This document shows, piece by piece, positions 6,144 through 7,573 of a DNA stretch of 7,573 bases. This DNA comes from Clostridia bacterium (GTDB lineage Bacteria > Bacillota > Clostridia > Oscillospirales > CAG-272), in contig JAFTXB010000144.1 in the NCBI GenBank assembly GCA_017461825.1, positions 1-7,573 of the forward strand, given 5' to 3'. The stretch's first letter is position 1. Each line of letters begins with the position of its first letter. The notes beneath the pieces were generated by a model that was not told the origin of the DNA, made no database searches, and worked only from the letters and a program-made list of their open reading frames with translations. The translations under genes were made by a program, and so were the position numbers.

Positions 6144-6247
6144 TGCGATTTTCGAAACGAGTAATTTCGTAAACCGCAAAACCGCATTCCCTGGCAGAAT
6201 CAGTTGTTCTGCTATGCGGATTTTGCAAAAGAAAGGTTTTGAAAACA
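6144..6247 (+). promoter_or_regulatory. Structured 5' leader of the CofE-like gene
   Basis: A two-storey hairpin is visible. The outer stem is GCAAAA (6176-6181) with TTTTGC (6221-6226), continued by CCGCAT (6182-6187) with ATGCGG (6214-6219), with one bulged A at 6220. The inner stem is GCAGAA (6194-6199) with TTCTGC (6207-6212) and a 7-nt loop. A smaller stem CGAAA (6153-6157) with TTTCG (6165-6169) precedes it. AAAACC (6178-6183), part of the hairpin, is also the complement of GGTTTT (6235-6240), which includes the GG of the ribosome site, so two exclusive folds are possible. No known riboswitch class is recognised and no terminator is present, so any control would act on translation or RNA stability. 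Confidence 0.45.
6171..6186 (+). repeat. Tandem direct repeat AAACCGCA x2
   Basis: AAACCGCA occurs twice back to back (6171-6178 and 6179-6186). Both copies are complementary to the same downstream stretch, TGCGGATTT (6215-6223, with one bulge), so the leader hairpin could form in two registers. Confidence 0.6.
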
Positions 6248-7447
6248 ATGGATAAGAAAGAACGTAAAGTCGGTACAGTATCACGCGGAATCCGTTGCCC
6301 TATTATCAGACAGGGTGACGACCTTGCTGCAATCGTTACCAATAGTGTCCTTGAGGCTGCAGATGCCGAGGGCTTTGAGATTCGTGACCGTGATGTCATC
6401 TCGATCACCGAGTCGATCGTGGCTCGCTCGCAAGGAAACTACGCGTCGGTGGAGGCAATTGCAAAGGATGTACGTACAAAGCTTGGCGGCGAGACCGTTG
6501 GTGTCATTTTCCCAATTCTCTCGCGTAACCGTTTTGCAATCTGCCTGCGCGGCATTGCAATGGGCGCGAAAAAGATCGTTTTGATGCTGGCATACCCCTC
6601 AGATGAGGTTGGAAACGCTTTGGTCAGCATGGATCAGATCGACGAGGCGGGGATCAATCCTTACAGTGACGTTTTGACGTTGGAGCGCTACCGTGAGCTG
6701 TTTGGTGAGACCAAGCTGGAGTTTACGGGTGTAGATTATGTTGACTATTACGCTAACCTTATCCGTTCCTGCGGTGCCGAGGTGGAGATCATCTTCGCAA
6801 ATCAGGCAAAGACGATCTTAAACTATACCGATTGTGTTTTGACCTGCGATATTCACACCCGTGCACGCACCAAGCGTATTCTTAAGGCTGCGGGCGCAAA
6901 GGTCGTTTGCGGCTTGGATGATATCCTCAACGCACCCGTTGACGGCAGCGGCTGTAATGAAAAGTACGGACTGCTTGGTTCTAACAAGTCCACTGAGGAT
7001 ACCGTAAAGCTCTTTCCGCGCGAATGCACGGAACTGGTGCTCGATATTCAAGCGAGAATGCTTGAGGCTACCGGCAAGCATGTTGAAGTTATGGTATACG
7101 GTGACGGCGCGTTTAAGGACCCCAAGGGTAAAATTTGGGAGCTTGCAGATCCGGTCGTTTCTCCCGCATATACTGCCGGACTTGAAGGAACCCCTAATGA
7201 ATTAAAGCTTAAATATCTTGCAGATAACGATTATAAGGATCTCTCGGGCGAGGAGCTGAAGAAGGCGATCTCCAACAGCATTCGTGCAAAGAGTGGCTCG
7301 TTGGTTGGCAACATGGCGGCTCAGGGAACTACCCCCCGTCAGCTTACCGACCTCATCGGTTCTCTCTGCGATTTGACCTCCGGTTCGGGCGATAAGGGAA
7401 CTCCTGTCGTTTATGTGCAGGGGTATTTCGATAACTATACCAACTGA
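6248..7447 (+). CDS. CofE-like protein (F420-0:gamma-L-glutamyl ligase family), clostridial long form
   Basis: A 399-aa cytoplasmic protein of the F420_ligase (CofE/FbiB N-terminal) family. CofE adds glutamate to coenzyme F420-0 using GTP and metal ions. The N-terminal part shows the family signature: GIRCPIIRQGDDLAAIV (14-30) followed by a DRDVISITESIVARSQGN segment (47-64), the counterpart of the DGDVLVV..KIVSKAEG block. A second conserved-looking block is YGDGAFKDPKGKIWELADP in the C-terminal half. Archaeal CofE is about 250 aa, so this is the longer form found in Clostridia, where it is usually named as an F420 ligase although F420 synthesis is mostly absent; the real substrate is unknown. 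The ATG at 6248 is chosen over a TTG at 6239 because GAAAGG (6231-6236) lies at 11-nt spacing from the ATG but only 2 nt from the TTG. The gene has its own promoter, structured leader and terminator, so it is monocistronic. Confidence 0.77.
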   Translation: MDKKERKVGTVSRGIRCPIIRQGDDLAAIVTNSVLEAADAEGFEIRDRDVISITESIVARSQGNYASVEAIAKDVRTKLGGETVGVIFPILSRNRFAICLRGIAMGAKKIVLMLAYPSDEVGNALVSMDQIDEAGINPYSDVLTLERYRELFGETKLEFTGVDYVDYYANLIRSCGAEVEIIFANQAKTILNYTDCVLTCDIHTRARTKRILKAAGAKVVCGLDDILNAPVDGSGCNEKYGLLGSNKSTEDTVKLFPRECTELVLDIQARMLEATGKHVEVMVYGDGAFKDPKGKIWELADPVVSPAYTAGLEGTPNELKLKYLADNDYKDLSGEELKKAISNSIRAKSGSLVGNMAAQGTTPRQLTDLIGSLCDLTSGSGDKGTPVVYVQGYFDNYTN

Positions 7448-7462
7448 TTATAAGCTGAATTT

Positions 7463-7495
7463 GTGGGTCGGCCTAGCGGTCGACCCCACTTTTTT
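7463..7495 (+). terminator. Intrinsic terminator of the CofE-like gene
   Basis: GTGGGTCGGCC (7463-7473) pairs with GGTCGACCCCAC (7478-7489) around a TAGC loop: 11 pairs, one bulged C and one G-U. Six T follow (7490-7495). It starts 15 bp after the stop codon. Confidence 0.9.
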
Positions 7496-7573
7496 GGGTT
7501 CTATAATAAATGTTGGGGTGAAGCCAACAGATATTGCAAACAAAGTGTAAAAAAGTAAAAAAAGAAAGAGCAT
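7496..7573 (+). other. Probable leader of a next gene beyond the window
   Basis: TATAAT (7502-7507) could be a -10 box, but its best -35 candidate (TCGACC at 7480-7485, 16-bp spacer) lies inside the terminator, so the promoter is doubtful. A small hairpin GTTGG (7512-7516) with CCAAC (7524-7528) follows. The last bases are purine-rich (AAAGAAAGAG) and end in CAT, so an ATG at 7572 completed outside the window is possible. Confidence 0.3.

Overview
The window looks like a piece of a chromosome from an anaerobic Bacillota, most likely an uncultured gut-type Clostridia. The signs are low-GC intergenic DNA with near-consensus sigma-A promoters, AAGGAG-type ribosome binding sites, an L-ribulokinase and AraM pair of Bacillus/Clostridium type, and the long (about 400 aa) clostridial form of the CofE-like ligase. 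All genes are on the + strand. No mobile element, tRNA, rRNA or CRISPR array is visible.

Layout: (1) 1-1199 is the C-terminal two thirds of an L-ribulokinase (AraB), cut by the window edge. (2) 1200-1792 is a gene-poor gap of about 590 bp. It holds a strong promoter (TTGAAA-17-TATACT), a roughly 218-nt highly foldable stretch without a convincing ORF that ends in a 16-bp perfect terminator stem (a strong candidate for a free-standing structured RNA), three small T7 hairpins, and then a second near-perfect promoter (TTGACG-17-TATAAT). (3) 1793-6004 is a tightly packed run of five reading frames that probably forms one transcript: an ABC exporter half-transporter, an AraM-type sn-glycerol-1-phosphate dehydrogenase, a 42-codon small ORF with an excellent ribosome binding site, a cytoplasmic CBM9-like protein, and a VOC/glyoxalase-fold metalloprotein. 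Gaps are 5 to 18 bp and no internal terminator is seen. (4) 6005-6247 is AT-rich DNA followed by a third near-perfect promoter (TTGACT-17-TATAAT) and a structured leader of about 105 nt. (5) 6248-7447 is a CofE-like (F420-0:gamma-glutamyl ligase family) protein closed by a clear terminator. The last 80 bp are probably the leader of a further gene.

Functional reading: AraB and AraM also lie in one operon in Bacillus subtilis, so the left side has an arabinose/pentose flavour. Here, however, a candidate ncRNA and a separate promoter split them. The ABC transporter, glycerol-1-phosphate dehydrogenase, CBM9-like protein and VOC protein do not form a pathway I recognise. The CofE-like gene is a separate transcription unit and nothing else for F420 synthesis is in view. 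The parts most worth checking are the candidate ncRNA at 1325-1545 and the structured leader of the CofE-like gene.
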